Positions 29,546 to 38,089 of a DNA stretch of 64,000 nucleotides are shown piece by piece. The stretch comes from Longimicrobiales bacterium (lineage in GTDB: Bacteria > Gemmatimonadota > Gemmatimonadetes > Longimicrobiales > Gaopeijiaceae). A program made the position numbers and the translations under genes. Position 1 is the first letter of the stretch; each line of letters begins with the position of its first letter. The stretch is from the NCBI GenBank assembly GCA_028823235.1, contig JAPKBW010000013.1, positions 31,841 to 95,840 on the forward strand. The letters are read 5' to 3'. The notes beneath the pieces were generated by a model. It saw nothing but the letters and a program-made list of their open reading frames with translations. It searched no databases and was not told where the DNA came from.

Positions 29546-30897
29546 TCTTTCGGTGTGCCCTCCGCCATCATACGGGCAACGAAGCCCGTGTCCACTTCCC
29601 CTCGCACGAAGGCTTCGTCATCCACGATTCGTCGGAGAAACGGGATGGTGGTCGGAATACCTTCGATGATGGTGTGATCAAGCACATGTCGTGCCCGAAC
29701 GATGGCTTCTTCCCGCGTGTTCCCACTCACGATGAGCTTTGCGAGGAGCGAATCGTAGTAGGGCGGCACTCGGTAGCCCGTGTAGATATGCGTATCGAGA
29801 CGTACGCCCGGTCCGCCTGGCGGGTGAAACGTGGTGATCGTCCCCGGCGCCGGAGCAAAATCGCGATCGGGGTCCTCTGCGTTTATCCGAAATTCGATCG
29901 CGTGCACGCGATGTTCCACAGAGTCAGGCACGAGGAGGGGTTCACCCGCAGCTACACGAATCTGTTCTTTCAGAAGGTCGATACCCGTCGTGACTTCAGT
30001 CACTGGGTGCTCCACCTGAATGCGAGTATTCATCTCCATAAAGAAGAACTCTCCGCTCTGGTCGAGCAGAAATTCGACCGTCCCCGCGCCCACATAGTCG
30101 ATGGCCTTGGCCGCTTTCACGGCTGCTTCGCCCATTTCGGCACGCAGTTCTGCTGTCATCGCAGGCGAAGGGGCTTCCTCCACCAACTTCTGGTGCCGCC
30201 GCTGGATCGAGCAGTCTCGCTCGCCAAAGTGAACCACTCGGCCGTGTGCGTCGCCAAACACCTGGATCTCTACGTGACGGGGCTTGATGATCGCCCGCTC
30301 GAGATAGACGTCAGGATTCCCGAAGGAAGCTCTTCCCTCGTTCTGGGCCGCTGTGAAGAGCTTAGGGAACTCTTCTATGCTTCCGGCCAAGCGCATGCCC
30401 TTTCCGCCCCCTCCAGCGGACGCCTTGATCATGATCGGGAAGCCTATCTCCTCCGCAACTGGAAGTGCCTCCTCGACCGTGTCGATAATCCCATCGGAAC
30501 CTGGCACCGTCGGCACCCCAATCTTCATCATGGTAGCCCGAGCGGTCGCCTTGTCGCCCATGGACCTGATCTGATCTGGAGTAGGCCCAATGAAGGTGAT
30601 ATCCGCGCGAGCGCAGATCTCACTGAATTCGGCGTTCTCGGCAAGGAAGCCGTAACCGGGGTGAATCGCCTCCGCGCCGGTCACCTCAGCCGCAGCAATA
30701 ATCCGTGGGATGTTCAGGTAGCTCTCGGTCGCAGGGGCTGGACCGATGCATACGTCTTCGTCCGCAAATCGAACATGGAGAGATTCACGGTCGGCCTCAG
30801 AGTAGACGGCCACCGTCTCCACTCCGAGCTCGTGACAGGCGCGAATGATGCGGAGGGCGATTTCCCCCCGGTTCGCGATCAGGACCTTCTTGAACAA
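29542..30897 (-). CDS. accC: Biotin carboxylase, acetyl-CoA carboxylase subunit AccC
   Basis: Carboxylates the biotin of AccB with ATP and bicarbonate, the first step of fatty-acid synthesis. The chosen TTG at 30897 gives a protein of 451 residues starting FKKVLIANRGEIALRI. It has an AGGAGA ribosome site upstream, and the length matches the family; an ATG at 30945 adds 16 residues. The ATP-grasp loop KASAGGGGKGMRLA, HVEIQVFGDAHG, FMEMNTRIQVEHPVTE and the C-terminal domain are all present. Confidence 0.95.
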   Translation of the reverse strand: MFKKVLIANRGEIALRIIRACHELGVETVAVYSEADRESLHVRFADEDVCIGPAPATESYLNIPRIIAAAEVTGAEAIHPGYGFLAENAEFSEICARADITFIGPTPDQIRSMGDKATARATMMKIGVPTVPGSDGIIDTVEEALPVAEEIGFPIMIKASAGGGGKGMRLAGSIEEFPKLFTAAQNEGRASFGNPDVYLERAIIKPRHVEIQVFGDAHGRVVHFGERDCSIQRRHQKLVEEAPSPAMTAELRAEMGEAAVKAAKAIDYVGAGTVEFLLDQSGEFFFMEMNTRIQVEHPVTEVTTGIDLLKEQIRVAAGEPLLVPDSVEHRVHAIEFRINAEDPDRDFAPAPGTITTFHPPGGPGVRLDTHIYTGYRVPPYYDSLLAKLIVSGNTREEAIVRARHVLDHTIIEGIPTTIPFLRRIVDDEAFVRGEVDTGFVARMMAEGTPKE

Positions 30898-30955
30898 ATG
30901 TTTATCTCCTGGATCGCACCTGGCCCATTCATGCGGGTGGTCCAATCCAATTCAC

Positions 30956-30969
30956 GCCCCTCACGGGGC
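30956..30969. other. Small hairpin between accB and accC
   Basis: GCCCC-TCAC-GGGGC forms a perfect 5-base stem with a four-base loop in the 92-base spacer between accB and accC. No T tract follows on the minus strand, so it is more likely an mRNA structure or processing element than a terminator. Confidence 0.35.
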
Positions 30970-30989
30970 AGACTCGAGTTGGTGTCGCC

Positions 30990-31451
30990 CTAGCTAGGGT
31001 CGACCCGAAACAGGACCTGTCCAAATTCGACCGGCTGCGCATTCTCGATGCATATCTCGGCGATCGTCCCTGTCACCTCGCACTCGAGCTCATTCATGAG
31101 CTTCATGGCTTCGATGATGCAGAGCGTGTCCCCGGGCATCACACGAGCCCCCACTTCGACATAAGAGAGTGCGTCCGGTCCGGGTGAGCGGTAAAACGTA
31201 CCCACCATCGGGGATATGATTTCCACCAAATTGCTGGCCGCGACCGGTGTTTCGGTGGCAGGAGTCGCTGCAGGCGCCGGCAGAGCCACCGCAGGTGCGG
31301 GAGCCGCGGTAACCGCAACAGGAGCCACCACAGTACCACTCGGGCTCTTGGACAACCGCACTCGCGTGCCACCGCGCTCAATATCGATCGAATCGACGGA
31401 GCTGTTGTCGAGAGCGTCAATCAGCCGCTCGATGAAGTCGAAGTCCATCAT
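30990..31451 (-). CDS. accB: Biotin carboxyl carrier protein AccB
   Basis: The biotin-bearing subunit of acetyl-CoA carboxylase. The 153 residues have a short N-terminal domain, an Ala/Pro/Thr-rich linker (about 45-75) and the biotinyl domain with the acceptor motif [10 protein letters not shown]. It also has the thumb-containing [15 protein letters not shown]. Its ATG overlaps the efp stop, and accC follows, giving the efp-accB-accC order found in many bacteria. Confidence 0.95.
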   Translation of the reverse strand: MMDFDFIERLIDALDNSSVDSIDIERGGTRVRLSKSPSGTVVAPVAVTAAPAPAVALPAPAATPATETPVAASNLVEIISPMVGTFYRSPGPDALSYVEVGARVMPGDTLCIIEAMKLMNELECEVTGTIAEICIENAQPVEFGQVLFRVDPS

Positions 31452-32014
31452 AGGTTCACCCGCGACAGGTACTTCTCTTCACGTCGGTCGATCTTCAACA
31501 CATCACCCTGCTCGACGAATAGTGGAACGTTGATCGTGGCACCGGTCTCGAGCTTTGCCGGCTTGTTCGCGCCCTGCGCAGTGTCGCCCTTGAATCCCGG
31601 ATCCGTCTCCGTAACGAGGAGCTCGACGAACTGAGGCAACTCCACGCTGATCACCTTCTCATCGTGAACCAGCCCTTCACACGGCATGTTCTCCTTGAGG
31701 AACTTGAGCTGGTTCTCTCCCAGGAGATCCGCAGCGATCGGGATCAGGTCGAAGGTCTGCGCATCCATGAAGTAATAGAGATCGCCGTCCGTGTAGCTGT
31801 AGTTCACCGGGCGCCGCTCGAGACGTACGTCATTCACCTTCTCGCCGGCGCGATAGGTTTTCTCCACAACCGCGCCCGTAAGGACATTCTTGAGTTTGGT
31901 GCGCACAAAAGCCCCACCCTTCCCGGGCTTCACATGCTGGAAGTAAGAAATGGCCCAGAGATCGCCGTCGATCTCAATCACCATCCCGTTACGGAAATCT
32001 GCCGTACTGGCCAT
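31448..32014 (-). CDS. efp: Elongation factor P
   Basis: EF-P relieves ribosome stalling at polyproline. The 188-residue protein has the KOW-like N-terminal domain with the tip loop [12 protein letters not shown] (Lys at about 32, the position modified in Lys-type EF-P) and two OB domains. Length and order are normal. I see no modification enzyme (epmA, earP, ymfI) in the window. Confidence 0.95.
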   Translation of the reverse strand: MASTADFRNGMVIEIDGDLWAISYFQHVKPGKGGAFVRTKLKNVLTGAVVEKTYRAGEKVNDVRLERRPVNYSYTDGDLYYFMDAQTFDLIPIAADLLGENQLKFLKENMPCEGLVHDEKVISVELPQFVELLVTETDPGFKGDTAQGANKPAKLETGATINVPLFVEQGDVLKIDRREEKYLSRVNL

Positions 32015-32050
32015 GCGATCTCTCGGTTGATTCGCTGAACGTGTAGGAGG

Positions 32051-32485
32051 CTAGCCGCGGAGCCTGGAGACCAGGCCGCGTAGCCCTAGAAGATAGCTTT
32101 GGACACCGAAGCCATAAACCACACCGCTGGCGACGGGAGAAAGGTACGAATGCCGACGGAAGGTTTCTCGCCCGGCCGTATTCGACAGGTGCGCCTCGAC
32201 AAACGGCCGATCGACGCCCGTCAGCGCATCCCTGAGAGCGATGGACGTGTGGGTATAGGCACCCGGATTGATCAGAAATCCGTCGACGCGGGCCGAAGCT
32301 TCGTCGATGAAGTCGATGAGTTCCCCTTCATGGTTTGACTGGAACATCTCGACCTCGACCCTGAGCTCTTCCGCCAGATCAGCAATCATGCGGTTCACAT
32401 CATCCAGAGTGTCGCGTCCGTACACCTCGGGCTCTCGGCGACCGAGTAGACGGAGGTTGGGCCCGTGGACCACCGCGATTCTCAT
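32051..32485 (-). CDS. aroQ: Type II 3-dehydroquinate dehydratase
   Basis: Third step of the shikimate pathway. The 144-residue protein shows all type II signatures: HGPNLRLLGRREPEVYG with the catalytic Tyr, FQSNHEGELIDFI, and NPGAYTHTSIALRDAL. The motif VEAHLSNTAGRETFRRHS normally reads EVHLSN-ARE-FR-HS; here VEAHLSNTAGRETFRR has a Thr-Ala-Gly in place of the short link. It precedes efp by 36 bases. Confidence 0.94.
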   Translation of the reverse strand: MRIAVVHGPNLRLLGRREPEVYGRDTLDDVNRMIADLAEELRVEVEMFQSNHEGELIDFIDEASARVDGFLINPGAYTHTSIALRDALTGVDRPFVEAHLSNTAGRETFRRHSYLSPVASGVVYGFGVQSYLLGLRGLVSRLRG

Positions 32486-32509
32486 GAGACGCCTCTCAAA
32501 CGACCGGCG

Positions 32510-33952
32510 CTAATTGCCAGAAGTCCAGTTGAGGATTGCATCGAAATACCGACCGATGTCTCCCCGGTCCGCTTCAGGTTCGGAGGCTTCCGCTTCCTCT
32601 CCAGGCCAGGCGAACGGCGTGTCAACATCGTCCACACCGTTGCCAATCTCGGCAAGCTCACGTGCCAGCGTTTCGACATCTTCCTCGGTCGCCACCGCGG
32701 TGCCCGGCCCTTCCTCCGCAGACGCTTCTTGGTCAGTCGAGTCTGCAGGTGTGTCAGCTTCCTGCCCGCCCTCAGGGGCGAGGCTGTCCACCCGTGCAGG
32801 AGATTCGTCCGCCGGCACGGGCCTGCCCTCGAGTTCCGCGATCCGCGTTCGCAAGTCATCTGCGTCTGGATCAGCCTCCAGCAGACTGTGGAGTACGCCA
32901 AGCGCCCGGTCGACGAAGCCCTGCTTCACATAGAGCTCAGCGAGTGTCCTCGTGTGGAGTGGCGCTTCGCTGTCCACCTCAGAACTCTCATCCGGGACGT
33001 AGGCCATGTCGCCAAGCTCCAGGGCATCGGGATGCTCTTCGAGCTCGGGGTCCGCGTCGGGCGAAAGCAAACTCAAGTCCATCACGTCGGCGGCCGGCTC
33101 TGGTGCTAGGGCCGCGAGATCCACCGCATCGGTGTCTGCGATGACCGCGCCGACGGAGTCGTCATCCATTCCGGCCAGCGCTGCCGCGATCGAATCAAAA
33201 TTATCGAAGTCGGTCTCAGCGCCCGCTAGTGCGGCCTCCACGCCACTTGGCACAGCTGTCGAAACTGCGTCCCTATCATTAACGGACACTCCTTCAGTGT
33301 CGATTGCATCGGAGTCCGGGAGGACCTCACTCAGGCCGACAGATCCGGCGTCGCTGACACTCTCATCCGAAAGCCCGAGGGTGAACAGGGCATCCCGAAG
33401 TTGGGGGTCCTCGTCGGCTGCCCCACCGTCGCCCAGGGTCATCTCATCGAGCAAGGAGGCAGGCCCTCCCTCTTCGACCGAGACCAGTTCGATAAGCTGC
33501 CCCGACGCTGCGTCTGCCAAGTCGGTCGTGTCGTCTGCGACCGAGGCATCGAGCTGTGGTGTAGAGCCAGCCTCCTCCGACTCTGGATCCAGTCCTACGA
33601 GTGTTCCACGCAACGTGGCCGTCTCGTCCCACTCGCCGCGATCTGCCAGAATCGTCGCAAGCGTCGAGAGTGCGACGATATTGCCCGGATCAAGATCTAG
33701 CACACGCCTCGTGGCGCACTCAGCCTCCCCGTGCATCCCCTGCTCGAGGTACAGACGTGATGCCACGACATGGCCCGTCGCGACATCGGGATGGCGCGAC
33801 GTACCGTCAGCCAGAAGGTCGAGCGCCTCCCGGACTTCACCTTTCCGGAGAAAGGCATCCGCGAGCGGCGCGAACGCCAGCCCATCCGGGTCGCGCTCAG
33901 ACCAATAGATCGACTGTAGAGTCTGGATCTCCTGGTCGAGTGACTCAGACAC
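32510..33952 (-). CDS. TPR-containing acidic protein
   Basis: A 480-residue protein with tetratricopeptide repeats in the first 120 residues (YWSERDPDGLAFAPLADAFL, GEVREALDLLADGT, LDLDPGNIVALSTLATILAD), a long acidic low-complexity region rich in Asp/Ser/Ala/Val (about 130-370), another TPR pair (TLAELYVKQGFVDRALGVLHSLLEADPD), and an acidic tail. No signal peptide, so probably a cytoplasmic scaffold. The GTG at 33952 has GGAG six bases upstream, and a strong promoter lies at 34003-34032. I cannot assign a specific function. Confidence 0.75.
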   Translation of the reverse strand: MSESLDQEIQTLQSIYWSERDPDGLAFAPLADAFLRKGEVREALDLLADGTSRHPDVATGHVVASRLYLEQGMHGEAECATRRVLDLDPGNIVALSTLATILADRGEWDETATLRGTLVGLDPESEEAGSTPQLDASVADDTTDLADAASGQLIELVSVEEGGPASLLDEMTLGDGGAADEDPQLRDALFTLGLSDESVSDAGSVGLSEVLPDSDAIDTEGVSVNDRDAVSTAVPSGVEAALAGAETDFDNFDSIAAALAGMDDDSVGAVIADTDAVDLAALAPEPAADVMDLSLLSPDADPELEEHPDALELGDMAYVPDESSEVDSEAPLHTRTLAELYVKQGFVDRALGVLHSLLEADPDADDLRTRIAELEGRPVPADESPARVDSLAPEGGQEADTPADSTDQEASAEEGPGTAVATEEDVETLARELAEIGNGVDDVDTPFAWPGEEAEASEPEADRGDIGRYFDAILNWTSGN

Positions 33953-34002
33953 GCGTGCTCCGGTAAAATGCAAAGGAAGATGGATAGTCCCTACACCGCG
34001 AG

Positions 34003-34032
34003 AAGATACGGATTGCGCGGAAAAAGTGTCAA
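34003..34032 (-). promoter_or_regulatory. Sigma-70-type promoter for the TPR-aroQ-efp run
   Basis: Reading the minus strand, TTGACA (34032-34027) is followed after 18 bases by TATCTT (34008-34003). The -35 is a perfect consensus. It stands about 50 bases ahead of the GTG start at 33952 and probably drives the TPR gene, aroQ, efp and downstream accB/accC. Confidence 0.65.
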
Positions 34033-34172
34033 CGAAAATGCGTTCGGGAGAATCGTGGACGGATTCGCTCCGGCGACGACTGGACTCCCAAACCGCCATC
34101 CGTTCCTCCGGGAACCGCGCCACCGGAGGACACGCAACCCACGTCCCCCCAAGAATGGATTTCGCCTCTCCG

Positions 34173-34201
34173 TTGAGACAGCGTACACGAGCGGTTATCC
34201 T
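34173..34201 (+). promoter_or_regulatory. Sigma-70-type promoter for the ppiD-like gene
   Basis: TTGAGA (34173-34178), 17-base spacer, TATCCT (34196-34201). A start of transcription near 34208 would leave a leader of about 53 bases before the ATG at 34261. Confidence 0.6.
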
Positions 34202-34260
34202 TTCGGGCCTGTTTTTTTGCGGTTTTACATACGTAAAGTGGTCGTAGGAGACAAAGCGCG

Positions 34261-36093
34261 ATGATGCGTCAAATGCGGGAAGCGACGAAGCCGATCATGC
34301 TATTAGCGGCGATCGCATTCGTAGGCCTTATGGTCTTCGAGTGGGGCATGGATGCCTCTGGTCAAAGCGGTGGTGGCCTTGGTGCGATCGGATCTGTGAA
34401 CGGCGACCCTGTCATGTACGATTCGTACATGGCGGCATATCGTCAGATTTATGATCAGGCTCAGCGATCTCAGGAAGAGCTAATCAGCACCCAACAGAAC
34501 TCCGACATCGAAGATGCGGCGTTCAACGAGGTGGTGAACCAGTTGCTCATTCTGCAGGAGCTAGACCGTCGCGGCATTGCGGTCACTAGCCAGGAAATAA
34601 GTGAGGCCGCGCAGTTTCAGCCGCCGGACTACCTGCGTCCGCAGTTTCTTGATGAGGCCGGGAACCTGGATCTCGCAGGTTATCAGTCCTTCCTCGTCTC
34701 GCTTCCGCCCGAGCAGCTCCTGATTCTGGAGACTTACTACCGAGACGTGATTCCACGAGGCAAGCTCCTTCGACAGGTCTCCTCCGGGATCTTCGCCTCG
34801 GACGCGGAGCTCTGGCAGGAATACAGAGATCAAAGCGAGCAAGTCGAGATTCAGTACGTCCCCATGAATCCCGCGAATCGATACGCCGACACCGACTTCA
34901 CGGTCACGGATGCCGAAGTCGAGGCATACTGGGATGCAAATCAGGAAGAATTTGAGGTGCCCGCACGCGCCAGCGTGAATGTCGTCGTGCTCGACAAAAC
35001 GCCGACGGCCGCAGACACAGTGGCGTCGACTGAGAGGGCATCCGCGATCCGTCAGCGGATCGTGGACGGTGAGGACTTCACCGAGGTCGCGACTGCTGAA
35101 TCTTCGGACCAGGCGACCGCTCCTGCCGGAGGAGACCTCGGTGTCTTCGTGAAAAACTACATGACGCCGCCATTCGACTCTGCCGTATTTGCCGCCCCAA
35201 TCGGTCAGGTGGTTGGTCCGGTTCAGTCGTCGTTCGGCTTCCACGTCCTTGAGGTTCAGGACCGCTGGGCAGCTGACAGCGCACAGGCGCGGCACATCCT
35301 CGTCAACATCGAGCGAACCGACGACAGTGAGATCGAACTGCTCACGATGGCCGACTCGCTAGAGAATCTTGGCGAAGCCATGCCGCTCAATCAGGCGGCC
35401 GCTGCGGCAGGCCTGACAGCCACGACAATGGATATTGCACAGAACTTTCCCTTCATTCCGGGGGCCGGCCAGGTCAGCGAAGGGTCCGACTGGCTTTTCG
35501 AAGAAGCGTCCCCGGGAGAGGTAAGTCCGGTGTTCGAGACCTCGACGGGCTTCTACGCGATCGAGCTGATCAGTTCAGAGCCAGAGGGAGTTCTTCCGCT
35601 TACTGACGCAACCGTTCCGATTCGCTCCACGCTTCTCTTCGACAAAAAGATGGAGCGAGCCGCAACGGAGGCTCGGGACGTCGTCTCGCGCATTCGTGGC
35701 GGTGGAGTCCTCGGCGACATCGCAGCAGATCTTGAGCTGGAGTTGCGTACGGCCGGGCCTTTCACTCGGGCTGAGTTCGTGCCCGGTGTGGGGCGCCAGA
35801 ATGCGGCGATCGGGGCAGCGTTTGGAATTCTGCCTGGCCAAGTGAGTGACGCGGTTTCCACGCCCGCAAATGCGTACGTAATTGAGGTACTGGGGCGCGT
35901 CGAGGCGGATTCAACGGCCTGGCTCACCCAGATTCCTATACAGCGGCAGGTGGCCGTGCTAACACGCCAGCAGGTCCGGCTACAGGAGTGGATCGAGGCC
36001 TTGCGGGGTGCGGCCGACATCGTCGACCGACGTGACATCGTCCTCGCACCCTTAGATGACGACCTGGCGCTCCAGATGCCCTTGGGCTTCTAG
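34261..36093 (+). CDS. PpiD/SurA-like peptidyl-prolyl isomerase chaperone
   Basis: A 610-residue periplasmic folding factor anchored by one N-terminal helix (about 10-28, PIMLLAAIAFVGLMVFEWG). A SurA-like N-terminal chaperone domain follows (about 35-200). There are two parvulin-like stretches: the first (about 240-340) with GGDLGVFVKNYMTPPFDSAVF and QSSFGFHVLEVQD, and the second around QARHILVNIE. This is the PpiD plan. It is the only long intact gene on the plus strand here, has its own promoter and ends at a strong terminator, so it is a single-gene transcript. Confidence 0.88.
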   Translation: MMRQMREATKPIMLLAAIAFVGLMVFEWGMDASGQSGGGLGAIGSVNGDPVMYDSYMAAYRQIYDQAQRSQEELISTQQNSDIEDAAFNEVVNQLLILQELDRRGIAVTSQEISEAAQFQPPDYLRPQFLDEAGNLDLAGYQSFLVSLPPEQLLILETYYRDVIPRGKLLRQVSSGIFASDAELWQEYRDQSEQVEIQYVPMNPANRYADTDFTVTDAEVEAYWDANQEEFEVPARASVNVVVLDKTPTAADTVASTERASAIRQRIVDGEDFTEVATAESSDQATAPAGGDLGVFVKNYMTPPFDSAVFAAPIGQVVGPVQSSFGFHVLEVQDRWAADSAQARHILVNIERTDDSEIELLTMADSLENLGEAMPLNQAAAAAGLTATTMDIAQNFPFIPGAGQVSEGSDWLFEEASPGEVSPVFETSTGFYAIELISSEPEGVLPLTDATVPIRSTLLFDKKMERAATEARDVVSRIRGGGVLGDIAADLELELRTAGPFTRAEFVPGVGRQNAAIGAAFGILPGQVSDAVSTPANAYVIEVLGRVEADSTAWLTQIPIQRQVAVLTRQQVRLQEWIEALRGAADIVDRRDIVLAPLDDDLALQMPLGF

Positions 36094-36140
36094 CACCGAG
36101 GGGGGTATTCACCGGCCCACGTGGCCGGTACGCCAGAACG

Positions 36141-36183
36141 AAAGAGAGGGACGGGAGCCAAAGCTCCCGTCCCTCTCTTTTTA
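36141..36183. terminator. Strong bidirectional intrinsic terminator
   Basis: A perfect 18-base stem, AAAGAGAGGGACGGGAGC, pairs with its complement at 36163-36180 across a CAAA loop (36159-36162). On the plus strand it ends in TTTTT; on the minus strand the complementary run also gives T residues. It lies between convergent ppiD (+) and tatA (-) and can stop both. Confidence 0.9.
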
Positions 36184-36233
36184 TGTCCTGACCCGCGCTA
36201 CCCCCCGGACCGCCGTTCCCAGAGCTACTGGGT

Positions 36234-36512
36234 TCAGCTCTCCGTCGGAACGCTATCGCTCAGCTTCCGTGGCTCACCGTCTTCTTCCGCGTTCGCAACC
36301 ACAGGCTCTGGCGGCGGGCTGGAATGATGAATCCGCTGCTGATCGTTCGGGACTTTCAGTTCGTCTTGGATTTCACTCACGGAGCTCTTGAACTCCCGGA
36401 TCCCTTTACCAAGAGACGAACCAATTTCCGGCAGGCGCTTCGCGCCGAACAAGAGAAGCACAACCATAAATGCAAGGATCATCTCACCCATGCCGATTCC
36501 ACCTATCCCCAT
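36234..36512 (-). CDS. tatA: Twin-arginine translocase subunit TatA/TatE type
   Basis: A 92-residue protein with a single N-terminal membrane helix (about 9-22, EMILAFMVVLLLFGAKRLPE), the hinge FGAKRLPEIGSSLGKGIREFK of the amphipathic helix, and a polar tail. This is the TatA pore-forming class. tatC lies separately at 43.5-44.3 kb, and no TatB-like gene is seen. It is the last gene before the terminator. Confidence 0.9.
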   Translation of the reverse strand: MGIGGIGMGEMILAFMVVLLLFGAKRLPEIGSSLGKGIREFKSSVSEIQDELKVPNDQQRIHHSSPPPEPVVANAEEDGEPRKLSDSVPTES

Positions 36513-36555
36513 CTTTCAAACCCTCCATCGAGGCATCGGCCTCGTTCGTTCAAAA

Positions 36556-36837
36556 TCAGATCCACTGACGGACTATCATCGCCACGATCGCAATCCCGAC
36601 CATCGTCAGGAAGTTCAAGGTGAGTGTAACAGGGCCGAGGTCAAACGCGACAGCCACGAGGTCCACCGAAAGCGGTCCAATCGAAGCATTCACGGAAGTC
36701 AACAGGAACTCCCTCGACGCGGTGCCCGACGGTAGCGAGAACTCAACGAGCTTCGTGAAGAGCCCACCGAGGAACAAACCCAAGACCATCGTCCAAGTGA
36801 ACCGTATGACGCCTCGGCGTCGGGTATCAACCAACAT
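36556..36837 (-). CDS. DUF4321-like small membrane protein
   Basis: A 93-residue protein with two predicted membrane helices: VLGLFLGGLFTKLVEF near the N-terminus and FLTMVGIAIVAMIV at the C-terminus. A conserved-looking middle has PLSVDLVAVAFDLGPVTLTLNF. The layout matches the DUF4321 family as I know it from Firmicutes and others; its role is unknown. It sits between a polyprenyl synthase and tatA, so an envelope role is plausible. Confidence 0.65.
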   Translation of the reverse strand: MLVDTRRRGVIRFTWTMVLGLFLGGLFTKLVEFSLPSGTASREFLLTSVNASIGPLSVDLVAVAFDLGPVTLTLNFLTMVGIAIVAMIVRQWI

Positions 36838-36888
36838 ACTGGTGACTCGACCGAAGGATTCCCTGAGCTGGCTTCCATTGAGAACGTA

Positions 36889-37884
36889 TCAACGGATCCG
36901 ATCCACTGCATACGTCACGGCATCTCGAAGCGCGGTGGTCGCGTCGCTATCCGGTATCTCCGAGAGGGCCTCTCTCGCCAAGTCCGCGTATCGGGCCGCT
37001 GCCTCGCGGGCATATTCGAGTCCGCCCTTGGAAACGACGATCGCGACAATCCGAGCGATCTCGTCATCCGTCGGATCAATGCGTGTAAAAAACGACCGAA
37101 TCTCAGCGTCTTGGACCTCATTGACGCGACTCATTGTGTCGATCAGAGGGAGGGTCACTTTCCGCTCACGCAGATCCTGGCCCGTGGGCTTCCCTGTCAC
37201 AGCCTCTGTGCCCGTGTAGTCAAGCAAGTCATCGGCGATCTGGAAGGCCATTCCCAGGTTGTGCCCGTACCGAGCCAAGGCCTCTTGATACTCCGGCGCC
37301 CCGGCGATCGCGCCCATCTCGCAGGCCGCAGACATCAATGAAGCGGTCTTGGCTGCGATGAGGCGGTAGTAGTCGTCCTCAGTGAAGTCGAGTGCATCAT
37401 ATGACGTCAACTGATGCATCTCACCGACCGACATCTCATTTGCCGCGTTGGCCAACACCGCGAGTGCTCCAAGATTGCCGATTCGTGCGAGCTCAGAGAC
37501 ACCCCTCGAATAGAGGTAGTCACCCATGATGACCGCGACCTGATGGGTCCACAGTGCGTTTACCGTAGGGAGCCCTCGTCGCAGTGCAGAATGGTCAACA
37601 GCGTCATCGTGGACGAGCGTCGCCAGATGCACCAACTCGACCACAGCCGCAAGCGTAAGAGTCTCGTCATGGTTTCGCTGCGCGACACGACTCGCCAGCA
37701 GCAGAAGCATCGGCCGGAACAGCTTCCCACGCATGAACAGAAGGTGTTCGTTCACTTCCTCGATATGATCAAAGTCGGAGAGGACAATCCGGCGGATCTC
37801 ATCCCCTACCCGCTCCAGTGGCTCCCGTACAGGGGCCTGGATGGCGGACAGCTGAGGCGGTACGACCTTCGCGGCCTGACTCAT
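36889..37884 (-). CDS. Polyprenyl diphosphate synthase (trans-isoprenyl)
   Basis: A 331-residue all-helical prenyltransferase with both metal-binding motifs: LVHDDAVDHSALRRG (first Asp-rich motif, D93-D97) and FQIADDLLDYTG (second Asp-rich motif, about 215). It adds isopentenyl diphosphate to an allylic primer, producing a polyprenyl chain for quinones or a carrier lipid; the chain length cannot be fixed from sequence alone. The conserved GKLFRPMLLLLAS motif is also present. It follows a small 51-residue gene by 49 bases. Confidence 0.9.
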   Translation of the reverse strand: MSQAAKVVPPQLSAIQAPVREPLERVGDEIRRIVLSDFDHIEEVNEHLLFMRGKLFRPMLLLLASRVAQRNHDETLTLAAVVELVHLATLVHDDAVDHSALRRGLPTVNALWTHQVAVIMGDYLYSRGVSELARIGNLGALAVLANAANEMSVGEMHQLTSYDALDFTEDDYYRLIAAKTASLMSAACEMGAIAGAPEYQEALARYGHNLGMAFQIADDLLDYTGTEAVTGKPTGQDLRERKVTLPLIDTMSRVNEVQDAEIRSFFTRIDPTDDEIARIVAIVVSKGGLEYAREAAARYADLAREALSEIPDSDATTALRDAVTYAVDRIR

Positions 37885-37933
37885 CTCGCCTTCTTTGAGC
37901 GATTGCGGCGCGGTGACTGAGGCACGGTCAAGC

Positions 37934-38089
37934 CTAACGCCGCTCTCGGAGATGCTCGGTTACGTCAGCGAAGTTGATGTCGAGCGAGAAGACACGGTCG
38001 TAGTACTCCAAGGAAGACGGCGAATTCTGGAGCTCTTCATAGGCGACCGTGAAACGGGTCGACTGCTGCTTGAGCGACTCGATGCTCAT
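37934..38089 (-). CDS. Small conserved-looking protein, 51 residues
   Basis: An ATG-started frame of 51 codons whose ATGA overlaps the ftcD stop, ending in TAG at 37934. The sequence is balanced and hydrophilic (MSIESLKQQSTRFTVAYEEL, then LEYYDRVFSLDINFADVTEH). It has no membrane helix, and the overlap and composition suggest a real gene. I do not recognise the family. Confidence 0.6.
   Translation of the reverse strand: MSIESLKQQSTRFTVAYEELQNSPSSLEYYDRVFSLDINFADVTEHLRERR

Larger units (their letters stand above)
33953..34260. other. Divergent intergenic region
   Basis: This is the largest non-coding stretch (308 bases) in the window. It separates the minus-strand TPR gene from plus-strand ppiD and holds two promoters facing apart (34003-34032 minus, 34173-34201 plus). 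The roughly 140 bases between them contain short open frames only, and I see no RNA gene. The ribosome site of ppiD (GTAGGAG) lies about 10 bases before its ATG. Confidence 0.6.

Noticed and set aside
29530..30993. Long open frame on the plus strand opposite accC
   Set aside because: It is an exact antisense shadow of biotin carboxylase, whose family motifs are unmistakable. The plus-strand translation is Arg/His-rich with no recognisable domain.
33006..33908. Ser/Ala-rich plus-strand frame opposite the TPR gene
   Set aside because: It is the antisense of the acidic low-complexity region and has a matching but meaningless composition.
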